A DNA stretch of 64,000 bases from Arcicella rosea. GTDB taxonomy: Bacteria > Bacteroidota > Bacteroidia > Cytophagales > Spirosomataceae. Where the stretch lies: NCBI RefSeq assembly GCF_040543805.1, contig NZ_JBEUMS010000012.1, forward strand, positions 124,001 through 188,000, written 5' to 3'. This document shows, piece by piece, positions 45,115 to 53,722 of the stretch (positions within the stretch are counted from its first letter, which is position 1; each line of letters begins with the position of its first letter). The notes under the pieces were generated by a model. That model saw only the letters and a program-made list of their open reading frames with translations, made no database searches and was not told the origin of the DNA. A program made the position numbers and the translations under genes.

Positions 45115-45504
45115 TTAGACAGTAGGAGGATGAAAAAGAGAAGAACTAACACTTACTGAATTTTCAGTAAGAAATGTGTAGATAGATTTTGAAGAAAGAG
45201 GTAAAAAAGCCCATTCTAAAGAGAAAGTTGGCTCGGCATCAAACACTTCTTCCAAGATTTTCTTGAGAGATTGCCCTTGTTTTTGTGTTTCTTTGGTGGC
45301 ATTGTCTTCTGCTACTTTTTGTAGTTTTTTAGCTAAATAACAATGACCATTACAATTCATTTGTGGTTTGAAACGGTTTTCACAAAGGTTTTGAATGATG
45401 TACTCCTTTCTTAATTCAAAATCCAAATACACCACAGGTACGAGTAGCGTTTTTACGCTAATCAACACCAACAGCAGTAATGCTATGTAGTTTTTGGTTT
45501 TCAT
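45115..45504 (-). CDS. Small exported Cys-motif protein with C-terminal HPPTV
   Basis: A 129-residue protein with a signal-anchor (YIALLLLVLISVKTLLVPVVY) and the motif LCENRFKPQMNCNGHCYLAKKL. A charged helix follows, then a hydrophobic stretch and the end SSSLFHPPTV. Its resemblance to the protein at 35102-35485 in motif and length shows they are paralogues. The gene precedes the TonB receptor on the same strand and stands head-to-head with the HupE-like gene, so it likely belongs to the same metal-related cluster. Confidence 0.78.
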   Translation of the reverse strand: MKTKNYIALLLLVLISVKTLLVPVVYLDFELRKEYIIQNLCENRFKPQMNCNGHCYLAKKLQKVAEDNATKETQKQGQSLKKILEEVFDAEPTFSLEWAFLPLSSKSIYTFLTENSVSVSSSLFHPPTV

Positions 45505-45590
45505 GGATTTTTAAATTTCACGCAATTTACTACCAGAATCAATAAGTTGTACCCTGATGTTATTTTAAATAAAAATCAATTTAAAATATT

Positions 45591-45598
45591 TACTTTTG
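45591..45598 (+). promoter_or_regulatory. -7 box of the HupE-like gene
   Basis: TACTTTTG fits TAnnTTTG and lies 36 bases before the ATG at 45634. Confidence 0.45.
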
Positions 45599-45633
45599 TG
45601 GATTACTAACCACAAAAATTAATCATCAACATC

Positions 45634-46233
45634 ATGTCAGACTTTCAAACATTCTTCAAGCTTGGCTTTCAGCACATTACAGATATCAATGGTTATGACC
45701 ATATTTTGTTTGTTGTTGCGCTATGTGCTATTTTTCGACTCAAGGATTTAAAAAAGGTAGCTATTTTGGTTACAGCATTTACCATTGGGCACTCGCTTAC
45801 TTTGGCTTTGGCAACACTTCAAATAATTACTTATAGCTCAGAATTTATAGAATTTTTAATTCCCGTCACTATTGTCCTTACTTGTTTTATCAATCTGTTT
45901 CATAAATCTTCTGAGCGAGCTTCACAAGCAGAACATTCTTCCATTTTACGTTATCCGATGGCAATGATTTTTGGGTTAATTCATGGAATGGGTTTTTCAA
46001 ATTACCTTAGAAGTTTGTTGGGAAAAGAAGAAAGTATTTGGCAACCGCTTTTGTCCTTTAATATTGGTTTAGAAATCGGACAATTACTGATTGTGTTACT
46101 TTCCTTACTGTTGAGCTCTTTATTGTTAGATATTTTCAAAGTAAAAAAACATGATTGGAATTTAATTCTCTCAAGTTTAGTGGCGGGAATTGCTATTACT
46201 TTAATTTTAGGGACAGATTTTTTGAAGGCTTAG
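45634..46233 (+). CDS. HupE/UreJ family membrane protein
   Basis: A 199-residue protein with about six helices. It has the family motifs HITDINGYDHILFVVALCAIF, AFTIGHSLTLALA and FGLIHGMGFSNYL, with several His and Asp residues in membrane positions. HupE and UreJ proteins are thought to carry nickel or cobalt; metal specificity cannot be read here. No urease or hydrogenase genes are nearby. It is divergent from the Cys-motif protein and close to the TonB receptor, in line with a metal-uptake theme. Confidence 0.85.
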   Translation: MSDFQTFFKLGFQHITDINGYDHILFVVALCAIFRLKDLKKVAILVTAFTIGHSLTLALATLQIITYSSEFIEFLIPVTIVLTCFINLFHKSSERASQAEHSSILRYPMAMIFGLIHGMGFSNYLRSLLGKEESIWQPLLSFNIGLEIGQLLIVLLSLLLSSLLLDIFKVKKHDWNLILSSLVAGIAITLILGTDFLKA

Positions 46234-46234
46234 A

Positions 46235-46274
46235 TAGGTATTTTCCTCAGTTATTACGCTGAAGAAAATACCTA
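46235..46274. terminator. Terminator between convergent hupE-like and histidine kinase genes
   Basis: TAGGTATTTTC pairs with GAAAATACCTA and an inner CTCAG/CTGA extension tightens the hairpin. It lies between two converging genes. Confidence 0.65.
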
Positions 46275-46281
46275 AATCATT

Positions 46282-47337
46282 TTATACTACAGGATTTATT
46301 GAGCCGATTTTATTAGGAATGATGATTTTAAAAGTAGTTCCTTGTCCTTCGATACTCTCAAAAAAGATTCTTCCTCCAAGTTTTTCGATGGTATATCTTA
46401 AAGTATAAAGTCCAATTCCTGTGCCATGTGCTTGACTAGTAGCACGATAGAATAGCTTGAAAATGTTTTTTTGCAATTCTTTTTTGATGCCAATTCCATT
46501 GTCCGACAAAATAATTTTTACAAATTCCTTATCGCCTGAAATATTTATTTTTAAGGATGAATCATCTCTTTCAATATTTCTGTATTTGATTGCATTATCA
46601 ATGATGTTCTGAAATAATGAAGTAATGATGGATTTATCAAAGTGAAAATCAAAAGGTAAATCTATTATTTCTTCAAAATGTTGAGCAGAATAACCTTCAA
46701 CGCTGGCTAGAGATTTTTTTACTTCATCAATAATAGTCCTGAAATCAATTAATTCAAAATGCGGAATCTCTTTTTGGATTTTGAGCGATTTGTTTACTTG
46801 CTCTACCGTTTCTAATAATCTACTAACGCTTTCATTAATCAGTCCACAATAGCTTTTTAGGGTATCAATATCAACGGGGTCTTCTTGAAGTGCCATTTTT
46901 GTTAATTCCAATACACTTGTCATTGGGCTTTTAATATCGTGCGATAATCTGTACGAAAATACTTCTAAAGATTCTATCGTATTTCTATATTCGGTAATAT
47001 TAGAAATTGCCACACCAACACCATTACCAACTTTGAAGGCTTTTACTCTGTTGTACTGATTTCCATAAATTGGGCTTCCAATAATTTCTTCAATAATAAT
47101 GGGTTTACCAGTAAGTATTACTTCATTGTATTTTTTTACTAATCCTTTTTCTTCAGCGTTAGGAGCTACTTCTAAAATATGTTTTCCAACGAAAGCATCT
47201 CGCTCAAGATGATAAAATTTAAGTAAGGTTTCATTTGCATCTATAACATTCAGTTCACTGTCAAATAGAATAAAATGAAGCTCTGCATTATCAAAAAAAG
47301 CAGAGCGAAGAGTTTGTTGTTCATTTTCCGTTATCAT
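46282..47337 (-). CDS. PAS domain sensor histidine kinase
   Basis: A 351-residue cytosolic kinase without membrane helices. An N-terminal PAS domain (about residues 15-125: FILFDSELNVIDANETLLKFYHLERDAF) is followed by a HisKA segment with the phosphorylated His in SYRLSHDIKSPMTSVLEL and by an ATPase domain with SLFQNIIDNAIKYRN (N box), LSDNGIGIKKE and the GTGIGLYTLRYTIEKLGG G2 box. No response regulator is encoded next to it, so its output partner is unknown. Confidence 0.92.
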   Translation of the reverse strand: MITENEQQTLRSAFFDNAELHFILFDSELNVIDANETLLKFYHLERDAFVGKHILEVAPNAEEKGLVKKYNEVILTGKPIIIEEIIGSPIYGNQYNRVKAFKVGNGVGVAISNITEYRNTIESLEVFSYRLSHDIKSPMTSVLELTKMALQEDPVDIDTLKSYCGLINESVSRLLETVEQVNKSLKIQKEIPHFELIDFRTIIDEVKKSLASVEGYSAQHFEEIIDLPFDFHFDKSIITSLFQNIIDNAIKYRNIERDDSSLKINISGDKEFVKIILSDNGIGIKKELQKNIFKLFYRATSQAHGTGIGLYTLRYTIEKLGGRIFFESIEGQGTTFKIIIPNKIGSINPVV

Positions 47338-47699
47338 AATTAATTAATTTGGATTTAGTTATTTTATTCGAATTTGGATAGTGTAGAAATTACTTTCCAA
47401 AGCCTTTTTTGTTTAAGTTATGATTTCTCAATCAAATTATCTCAATAAAAATGGATGAAATTTTCATTAATTTTCATTGAAAATATTAGAGATATTTCAT
47501 CATCCTATATTTATGTGTTTTTATGTTTTTTGCTTATCTTGAAATATTTATATTGCTTTTCACTTAGAATTTCTGACAAACAAAATAACTGTTGAGATAT
47601 ATATAAAATATCTTTATATTGTATTTGTATTAGTTTATGAAGTAATAAAAGCAAATTAATAGTAATTCAACCTTCTTCCCATTATCATTAAATTAGTTT
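47338..47699. other. AT-rich gap between divergent histidine kinase genes
   Basis: No gene seen. It contains a small dyad (ATTTTCA, T, TGAAAAT at 47470-47484) flanked by GATGAAAT and its complement, which may regulate one of the two kinases, but no clear promoter box stands out. Confidence 0.35.
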
Positions 47700-49628
47700 A
47701 TGTTTCAAAAAGTATTTGTGTTGATATTGTTTTCTTTGTTATTACCTTTCTTGGTTTTTTCTCAACAAAAAAAACTTGACCAACTGCTTTCGCAATGGAA
47801 GAAGTTAAGTGTTTCTGCCCAACAGAAACCAGATACTACCACCATCAATTTATTGAATACGATTGCAAACGAGTACATGCAAACGGTTTCCGACAGTGCT
47901 TTTATTTTTTCAGAGAAAGCTTTAGCATTATCCAAATCGCTAAAATATGATAAAGGAAGTTCTGTTGCTTATGTCAATATTGGTAAAATGCACTACATGA
48001 AAGGTAATTACGACTTGTCTTTAAACTATATACTTACTTCATTAAATATCAGTAATAAAAGTAATGATAAAGCGGGAGTAGCAGGGGCGTCCAATGTAAT
48101 TGGGTTGATTTACCTTGCCCAGAAAAAAACTAATTTAGCCCTAGCAGAATTCCTAAAGGCGGCAAAAATCAATACCAATATCAACAATCAAACAAGATTA
48201 TCTGCTAATTACTTTAATGTTGCTTTGACTTATTTAGAGGCAAAATCAGATAGTGCTCTTCATTACTTTTTACTGTCTAAATCAATCAGCACAAAAATCC
48301 ACGACGAGCATTTGATTGCGATGGCAAACAATAGACTCGGCGATTACTTTTTACAAAAATCACAAACACATAAAGCAATTGTTTATTATTCTTCTGTGCT
48401 AAAGAATAAAAAATATCAAAACGATTGGGAAAATAGTTTCGCTTATACTGGTCTGGCAAAATGTTATTATAAGCAAGGCAAGTTTAAAGAAGCAAGTATC
48501 AATAGTGAAAAAGGGCTTTCTTTAGCCCAAAAAAATAATACTAAATGGGATATTGAACAAGCTTTAAGAGTATTGCACGAATCCTATAGCGCACTTGGCG
48601 ACTCAAAAAATGCTTATAAATATCTTTTGATGGATAAAATTTATAGCGATAGTTTATTTGATGAATCAAAAGAAAAGGAAATAAATGCACTCAACTTAAA
48701 GCAACAACAAGCTGAAAACGAAGTGTTGATTAAGAAAAATCAGATTGCGGAGGAGAAAGAAGCCACTAGCCAAATGGTAACCCTCATCATTATACTGATT
48801 GCTTTATTCTTAATGATTATTACCTTGATTACTTTTAGAAATGCTAAGAGAAATAAAAAATTATACCAAGCACTCCAGAAAAAAACAGATTTCATCGCCT
48901 CTCAGAATGAATTGATTGAGCAAAAAAATGAAGAGCTTAATCATTCCAATCAAACAAAAGATAGATTGTTTTCTATCATTGGACATGATTTAAGAGGGCC
49001 ATTTGCTACGATGCTTGGGGCATTAGAATTATTTAAAACAGGAGAATTGGAAGAAGAAGATAAACAGATGATGCTTGATAGAATTTTAGAGCAAATGACT
49101 GTTACTTCTGCCATGTTAGAAAACCTATTGGCTTGGGCAAATAGTCAGCGAGAAGGTTTGAAAACGCAATCAATAGATTTGTCTTTAACAGGAATTATCA
49201 ATGAAATACTTGGTGTTTTTGTGATGGTGGCGAGTGAAAAAAACATTCAATTGAGTCATCATTTTGAAGAACCTCTATCAATTAAAGGCGACCCCGATCA
49301 AATTCGAATACTCTTCCAAAATTTAGTGGCTAATGCCATTAAATTTACCAAACCCAAAGGCAAAATTGTGATTAGTTATTCTGTGAATGAAAGTACTATT
49401 AAGGTTTCTATCAAAGATGATGGTGTTGGGATGACAGAAGATAAATTGAAATTGATTTTTCAAGAATCTGGGAAAAGTATTTCGACTTATGGGACTAAAA
49501 AAGAAAAAGGCATTGGCATTGGCTTAATGCTTGTGAAAAAATTTGTAGAACTAAACAATGCCACCATTGCTGTGAAAAGTAAAGAAAAAGAAGGAACAGA
49601 ATTTGTGGTAGAGTTTAGTAGAATTTAA
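47700..49628 (+). CDS. TPR-containing sensor histidine kinase
   Basis: A 642-residue protein: signal peptide, about seven TPR units (residues 55-310), a coiled segment, a membrane helix (MVTLIIILIALFLMIITLITF), a second coil, and a kinase core. The phosphorylated His is H429 in FSIIGHDLRGPFATML; the ATPase domain has RILFQNLVANAIKFTKPKG, KDDGVGMTEDKL and KGIGIGLMLVKKFVELNN. Periplasmic-TPR kinases are common in Bacteroidota and usually phosphorylate a LytTR or NarL regulator, none of which is in the window. Confidence 0.94.
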   Translation: MFQKVFVLILFSLLLPFLVFSQQKKLDQLLSQWKKLSVSAQQKPDTTTINLLNTIANEYMQTVSDSAFIFSEKALALSKSLKYDKGSSVAYVNIGKMHYMKGNYDLSLNYILTSLNISNKSNDKAGVAGASNVIGLIYLAQKKTNLALAEFLKAAKINTNINNQTRLSANYFNVALTYLEAKSDSALHYFLLSKSISTKIHDEHLIAMANNRLGDYFLQKSQTHKAIVYYSSVLKNKKYQNDWENSFAYTGLAKCYYKQGKFKEASINSEKGLSLAQKNNTKWDIEQALRVLHESYSALGDSKNAYKYLLMDKIYSDSLFDESKEKEINALNLKQQQAENEVLIKKNQIAEEKEATSQMVTLIIILIALFLMIITLITFRNAKRNKKLYQALQKKTDFIASQNELIEQKNEELNHSNQTKDRLFSIIGHDLRGPFATMLGALELFKTGELEEEDKQMMLDRILEQMTVTSAMLENLLAWANSQREGLKTQSIDLSLTGIINEILGVFVMVASEKNIQLSHHFEEPLSIKGDPDQIRILFQNLVANAIKFTKPKGKIVISYSVNESTIKVSIKDDGVGMTEDKLKLIFQESGKSISTYGTKKEKGIGIGLMLVKKFVELNNATIAVKSKEKEGTEFVVEFSRI

Positions 49629-49634
49629 TGCTCA

Positions 49635-49985
49635 TCACACAACTTTATACAATTTCATTATTTCAGTTAAAATCATTTCAATAGTTTCTAAAGGTAAATC
49701 TTTGTTTGGGTCAAAAAGCATAATTTTCATTCTTGAACGCTTTTCTATGATTAGGTCCGGATGGTCAATGCTTTTACCTTCTACAATCCCGATGTAAGGT
49801 TTTTGGTATTTTTTATGAATCCATAAATAGCAAAACATTTTCCCTTTATAGCAGAAAAATGGCATTCCGTACTTCAAAACATGCGTAATGTCTTTGTCTT
49901 GCGAAAGAATAATTTCGCTCAAAGCCATCAAACAACTTCTAGTAGGCTCTTCTTGTTTCAAATAAAAATTATCGACTTCTTTCAT
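49635..49985 (-). CDS. DUF1801 domain protein
   Basis: A 116-residue protein of the DUF1801 (YdhG-like) family: LMALSEIILSQDKDITHVLKYGMPFFCYKGKMFCYLWIHKK and the later SRMKIMLFDPNKDLPLETIEMILTEIMKL. The fold is small alpha/beta; function is unknown. It converges with the kinase gene, leaving only six bases between the two stops. Confidence 0.87.
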   Translation of the reverse strand: MKEVDNFYLKQEEPTRSCLMALSEIILSQDKDITHVLKYGMPFFCYKGKMFCYLWIHKKYQKPYIGIVEGKSIDHPDLIIEKRSRMKIMLFDPNKDLPLETIEMILTEIMKLYKVV

Positions 49986-50038
49986 GGGTTTGGTTTAGGG
50001 GAGGATATGCTTTTTCATTGAAGTGTAAAGTTTACTTC

Positions 50039-50074
50039 GCCGTAGTTTGTGTCTTCACAAACTACTAATCTTTC
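50039..50074 (+). repeat. REP hairpin, type A, left of the RAYT
   Basis: A 36-base element whose hairpin is GTAGTTTGTG, loop TCTT, CACAAACTAC (50042-50065), with a head GCC and a tail TAATCTTTC. An identical 36-base copy lies at 50767-50802, on the other side of the transposase. Confidence 0.85.
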
Positions 50075-50078
50075 GCCA

Positions 50079-50100
50079 TTGTTCGTGTCTCCACGAACAA
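50079..50100 (+). repeat. REP hairpin, type B, left of the RAYT
   Basis: TTGTTCGTG, loop TCTC, CACGAACAA. It shares the GTC..CAC frame and a downstream CTACTAATCT tail with type A and is probably the second half of a paired REP unit (BIME-like). Confidence 0.8.
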
Positions 50101-50120
50101 TTTTTTCGCTACTAATCTAG

Positions 50121-50651
50121 TTAATCTTGCCAATGGCTCAATATTCCAAATTCGTCAATTCCATGTTCATAAAATTTAGCAGAGGAATATCTATAGTTTT
50201 CAGGTAAATCGGCTAAATTCCATTTTTCAACGATTGGGTTATTATGGATATAATCAATCTTTTGTTGCCAAACGGCTGGAGAATATAAAGCAATTGGAAG
50301 ACTATTCCTTTGCCAAAAATGATATTTACGATTGGCTGATTCTACTTCAAAATAAGATAAGACATTCGGATGATTCAATGATAAATCTTCTAAAAACCTG
50401 TGTCCAGTATATTTCATAAAACTAGCATTTGGCATCTCTTTTCCATTTTTAGCTAACATTGTCCAAATCAGATGGATATGATTTGGCATAATAACAAATG
50501 CAAATACCTTAATTTTTTGTTTGGCTACTAAATATTGTAAGCTACTGATAATTATGTCCTTATACTTGTCAGGCTTTAATAATTTTTGCCAATTTAAAAT
50601 GGTGGCGGTGTAAAAATATGGAACGCCTATTTGCATACTTGAATATTGCAT
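50121..50651 (-). CDS. REP-associated tyrosine transposase (RAYT, TnpA_REP)
   Basis: A 176-residue Y1/HUH transposase of the RAYT type. The HUH motif is PNHIH (H58 and H60), and the candidate catalytic tyrosine is Y81 in FMKYTGHRF. FWQRNSLPIALYSPAVWQQKIDYIHNNPI is the conserved block of the family. RAYTs act on REP hairpins by single-strand cutting and joining; here both sides of the gene carry such hairpins within about 120 bases, fitting the family. Start could also be the Met at residue 6. Confidence 0.92.
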   Translation of the reverse strand: MQYSSMQIGVPYFYTATILNWQKLLKPDKYKDIIISSLQYLVAKQKIKVFAFVIMPNHIHLIWTMLAKNGKEMPNASFMKYTGHRFLEDLSLNHPNVLSYFEVESANRKYHFWQRNSLPIALYSPAVWQQKIDYIHNNPIVEKWNLADLPENYRYSSAKFYEHGIDEFGILSHWQD

Positions 50652-50709
50652 AGCTGATTGGGTTTTGTAGATTTTCGTTTATTATATATGCTTGCCTGTT
50701 TGTCGTTGG

Positions 50710-50733
50710 GTTGTTCGTGGAGACACGAACAAC
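50710..50733 (-). repeat. REP hairpin, type B, right of the RAYT (inverted)
   Basis: GTTGTTCGTG, loop GAGA, CACGAACAAC. It is the reverse complement of the left type B element, with the GCCG head on the far side. Confidence 0.8.
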
Positions 50734-50766
50734 GGCGATGGGGCAACTATTGTTTTTTATTCTCTA

Positions 50767-50802
50767 GCCGTAGTTTGTGTCTTCACAAACTACTAATCTT
50801 TC
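50767..50802 (+). repeat. REP hairpin, type A, right of the RAYT
   Basis: Exact direct copy of the 36-base element at 50039-50074. A half-copy of the type B arm (AACGAACAAT) follows, suggesting the arrangement was built by repeated REP movement. Confidence 0.85.
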
Positions 50803-50993
50803 AACGAACAATATTTTAATTATTAAAAACAAATCTAAATTCCCCTACAACCTACCACTTTCCCACAAAATCCCCAAGACAAACCCTAATTCATTTTACG
50901 AAAATTATTATTCGGTATTTTATCTCATGATAAATTGTAGCAGTAACTCTTGCAGTTACCGTTTTGGAATGTAGTAATAACAAGTAACAAACA

Positions 50994-51316
50994 TTTTCAC
51001 CCTTGAAAAATTATTTAATAAGGTAGAAAAACATATTTTCATCCTTGAAAAATTATTTAGTAGGGTAGAAAAACATATTTTCACCCTTGAAAAACTATTT
51101 AGTAAGGTAGAAAAATATATTTTCACCCTTGAAAAATTATTTAGTAGGGTAGAAATAAATATTTTCACCCTTGAAAAATTATTTAGTAGGGTAGAAAAAT
51201 ATATTTTCACCCTTGAAAAATTTATTTTTAAGGTAGAAACAAACATTTTCACCCTTGAAAAACTATTTAATAAGGTAGAAATAAACATTTTCACCCTTGA
51301 AAAATACTTTTGTTTG
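50994..51316. repeat. 42-bp minisatellite, seven full units plus a partial eighth
   Basis: Units begin with TTTTCACCCTTGAAAA at 50994, 51036, 51078, 51120, 51162, 51204, 51246 and 51288, so the period is exactly 42 bases. Each unit core is a small dyad (TTTTCA, CCCT, TGAAAA). Because 42 is a multiple of three, both strands stay open. The minus strand reads 14-residue units such as FSRVKIYFSTLLNN within a frame with an ATG (50956-51357); the plus strand reads FTLEKLFSRVEKYI, a heptad-like pattern, but has no start codon. Whether either is translated is open; I treat it as a repeat first. Confidence 0.9.
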
Positions 51317-51368
51317 TTTACAAAGATCCCCTTGAAGCTTAATAAAGTCATATTCATATCCTGAAAAC

Positions 51369-51401
51369 AAAAAAAGCCCCTCTGCTTGTGTGCAAAGAGG
51401 C
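51369..51401 (-). terminator. Terminator of the GH42 gene
   Basis: On the minus strand GCCTCTTTGC pairs with GCAGAGGGGC (with G-T pairs) around a six-base loop and a run of seven T follows. Confidence 0.82.
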
Positions 51402-51424
51402 TCTGGATATTAAGTGGTTAGGTA

Positions 51425-53533
51425 TTATTCTTCTTCAATGATTTTAAAATCCCAAGCTCCTAAAGCTATCGTTTGGTTATTTTGAATTTTTGTGCTTGAA
51501 ATCAACTCTTTTCCACTTTTGTGTGGATAAGTAAGGCTTTTACTATCAGCAGAATAATTGAAATAATAATGGATTTTCTTCCCTGCTGTGTTTGTGCCCT
51601 CTTTGGTGATTAAAGGGAAAGCTAAATTTTGATTTACTCCCCAAAGTTTTGCTTTCTTTAAGGCATCTTTCAAGATGTTTTCCGTTGTTTTAGCATTTGT
51701 CATACAAGCAATGTAAGTCGCTAAACCTTTGCCATATTCGTTTTCTGTCACCGCAGCGTATTTCCCCCAAGATGGATGTTCGTAATATGCCAATACTTTG
51801 GCAGTTGTAGGCGTAACTAACTCCATCCAAGTATTGATTTTGTTATTTTCAGTACCTACTTGAAAAGGGTCGCCTTTCAAAGCAACATTATTCGGAACTG
51901 TAAACTGATTATATGAAATTCCACAAGCTTCGTTGATAATTCCGGGCTGAATGGTATTTCTTACCGTTACGTTTTCGTTAGAAAAACCGCTTTTAAAAGT
52001 ATAAATTACATGACCACCATTTTTCGTAAAAGTATTTAATCGGTTTAATAATTCATCAGAAGCCGCATAAAGGGCAGGTACTACTATAAGCTTGTACTTT
52101 TCAAAATTAGTAGAACTTGGGTCGATAAAATCAGTACCAATATTCATGCGATAAAGGGCATCATACATCGGACGAAGAATATCATTATAACGTTCTCTTG
52201 CTCCCCAACCAAAACTAAAAGCATTAAAGGCAGTTTGTGCTTCATTACTGAAAAGAATAGCTACCTCATTTTGTTTTTTAAGGTTAATTAACTGTGAACT
52301 CAATCTATCAAAATCTTTACCGATAGTCTTTGCTTCGTTATAAGGAGCATTTGGTTGGAAATCATGGCTCAATAAACCTTTCCAATAGGTTTCTGCTGAG
52401 TTGTGGATAGAATGCCAATGCCAATATTCCAACATATTTGCCCCAGATGCTATATGACTGAATGCTTGCAAACGCAATTGATTAGGGTAGGGAGTCCATT
52501 GTGGAAAACCCTGTGCTTCTGTTTCGATAACCAAGTAGTTTTTACCATTCTTCATCGAGCGACCTAAATCTCCACCTAAAGAAATTTCGATGCCTGTCAG
52601 GAAATCTTGTGTTGGGTGATAAATATCAACACCTGCATAGTCCATTGATTTGGCGGCATCAAAATGATTTACATCCGTTTGGATTCCGTAAGAAAAACCA
52701 CGCCAATCAAAATCGAAGTTTTGAGTAACAAATTGGCTTGGTTTGCTATATTCTTTCACTAAAGCTACTTGCCAAGCTAAATAATCAGTCACTAATTGTC
52801 TTTGAAACTTAGAAAATTCAGAACTTAAGCTCGCATTGATAGTGCCAACCATTGATGGAAAATCATCCCAATTATTAATTCTATTACTCCAATAATCTAA
52901 ACCAAAAGCTTTGTTAATGGCATCTACGGTTTTAAACTTTGCTTTCATATATTGTACAAAAGCCTTCTGTACATTATCGCCTGCGGTATTATAATGTTTT
53001 GTTTCGTTATCTACTTGATAGCCAATGATAGCGGGATGGTCTTTTACGTGTTCCATAATTTTACGAATGACTCTCTCAGCATGAAATCTGAAATGTTCAT
53101 TGGTAATATCCATGTTCTGACGCACGCCATAACGATTTTGACCTTGTGCCGTAACAGCCAAAACATCAGGATATTTTTTCACCAACCAAGTTGGTACTGC
53201 ATAAGTAGGCGTTCCGATAATAACATGGATTCCTCCTTTGTGCATGGCATTCAACACACGGTCGATATGCGAAAAATCATAGATATTATCTTGTGGTTCA
53301 ACCGTACTCCATGTAGATTCTGCAATTCTGACCACATTAATGCCTGCCTCTTTCATCATGGCAACGTCTTTCTCTAAACGGTCATAAGGCATATATTCAT
53401 CGTAATAAGCTACTCCAAAAAGTAATTTATTATCGGCTGTTTGTGCGGAAAGAAACAGTACATTCGCTAAAATCAGGCTTGTCGTCAATAGATATTTCGC
53501 CAAGATTTTGGTAAATAATCTGGAATTTTTCAT
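51425..53533 (-). CDS. GH42 family beta-galactosidase
   Basis: A 702-residue exported enzyme (signal LILANVLFLSAQ) of glycoside hydrolase family 42. The TIM barrel opens FGVAYYDEYMPYDRLEKDVAMMKEAGINVVRI; the acid/base is E177 in GYQVDNE and the nucleophile probably E337 in YLVIETEAQG. The trimerisation domain and C-terminal beta domain follow. In this cluster it would remove galactose from arabinogalactan or galactan side chains of rhamnogalacturonan-I. A terminator upstream at 53658-53697 implies it has its own promoter. Confidence 0.92.
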   Translation of the reverse strand: MKNSRLFTKILAKYLLTTSLILANVLFLSAQTADNKLLFGVAYYDEYMPYDRLEKDVAMMKEAGINVVRIAESTWSTVEPQDNIYDFSHIDRVLNAMHKGGIHVIIGTPTYAVPTWLVKKYPDVLAVTAQGQNRYGVRQNMDITNEHFRFHAERVIRKIMEHVKDHPAIIGYQVDNETKHYNTAGDNVQKAFVQYMKAKFKTVDAINKAFGLDYWSNRINNWDDFPSMVGTINASLSSEFSKFQRQLVTDYLAWQVALVKEYSKPSQFVTQNFDFDWRGFSYGIQTDVNHFDAAKSMDYAGVDIYHPTQDFLTGIEISLGGDLGRSMKNGKNYLVIETEAQGFPQWTPYPNQLRLQAFSHIASGANMLEYWHWHSIHNSAETYWKGLLSHDFQPNAPYNEAKTIGKDFDRLSSQLINLKKQNEVAILFSNEAQTAFNAFSFGWGARERYNDILRPMYDALYRMNIGTDFIDPSSTNFEKYKLIVVPALYAASDELLNRLNTFTKNGGHVIYTFKSGFSNENVTVRNTIQPGIINEACGISYNQFTVPNNVALKGDPFQVGTENNKINTWMELVTPTTAKVLAYYEHPSWGKYAAVTENEYGKGLATYIACMTNAKTTENILKDALKKAKLWGVNQNLAFPLITKEGTNTAGKKIHYYFNYSADSKSLTYPHKSGKELISSTKIQNNQTIALGAWDFKIIEEE

Positions 53534-53657
53534 AGTCGGAGCTTAATAGAGATGTTTTAAGGTTGATTGTTTTTGATTGAAATTTAACTTCCATTTCAAA
53601 AATAATATAAAAATGTATCAGAATGATACAATAAGGGTAGATTCTTTTTAGGAAGAC

Positions 53658-53697
53658 AAAAAAATACCTCATTGTCATTTTCATAACAATGAGGTAT
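53658..53697 (-). terminator. Terminator of the acetylesterase gene
   Basis: On the minus strand ATACCTCATTGT pairs with ACAATGAGGTAT around a ten-base loop and is followed by a run of seven T. It separates the RG-I enzyme genes upstream from the GH42 gene. Confidence 0.88.
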
Positions 53698-53722
53698 CAG
53701 CTATTAACTTTTATAATCCGAT

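Noticed and set aside
50994..51316. CRISPR array
   Set aside because: The units are contiguous 42-bp tandem copies without unique spacers.
53430..53684. 84-codon frame at the start of the GH42 gene
   Set aside because: It overlaps the GH42 start and the terminator at 53658-53697 and has no family features.
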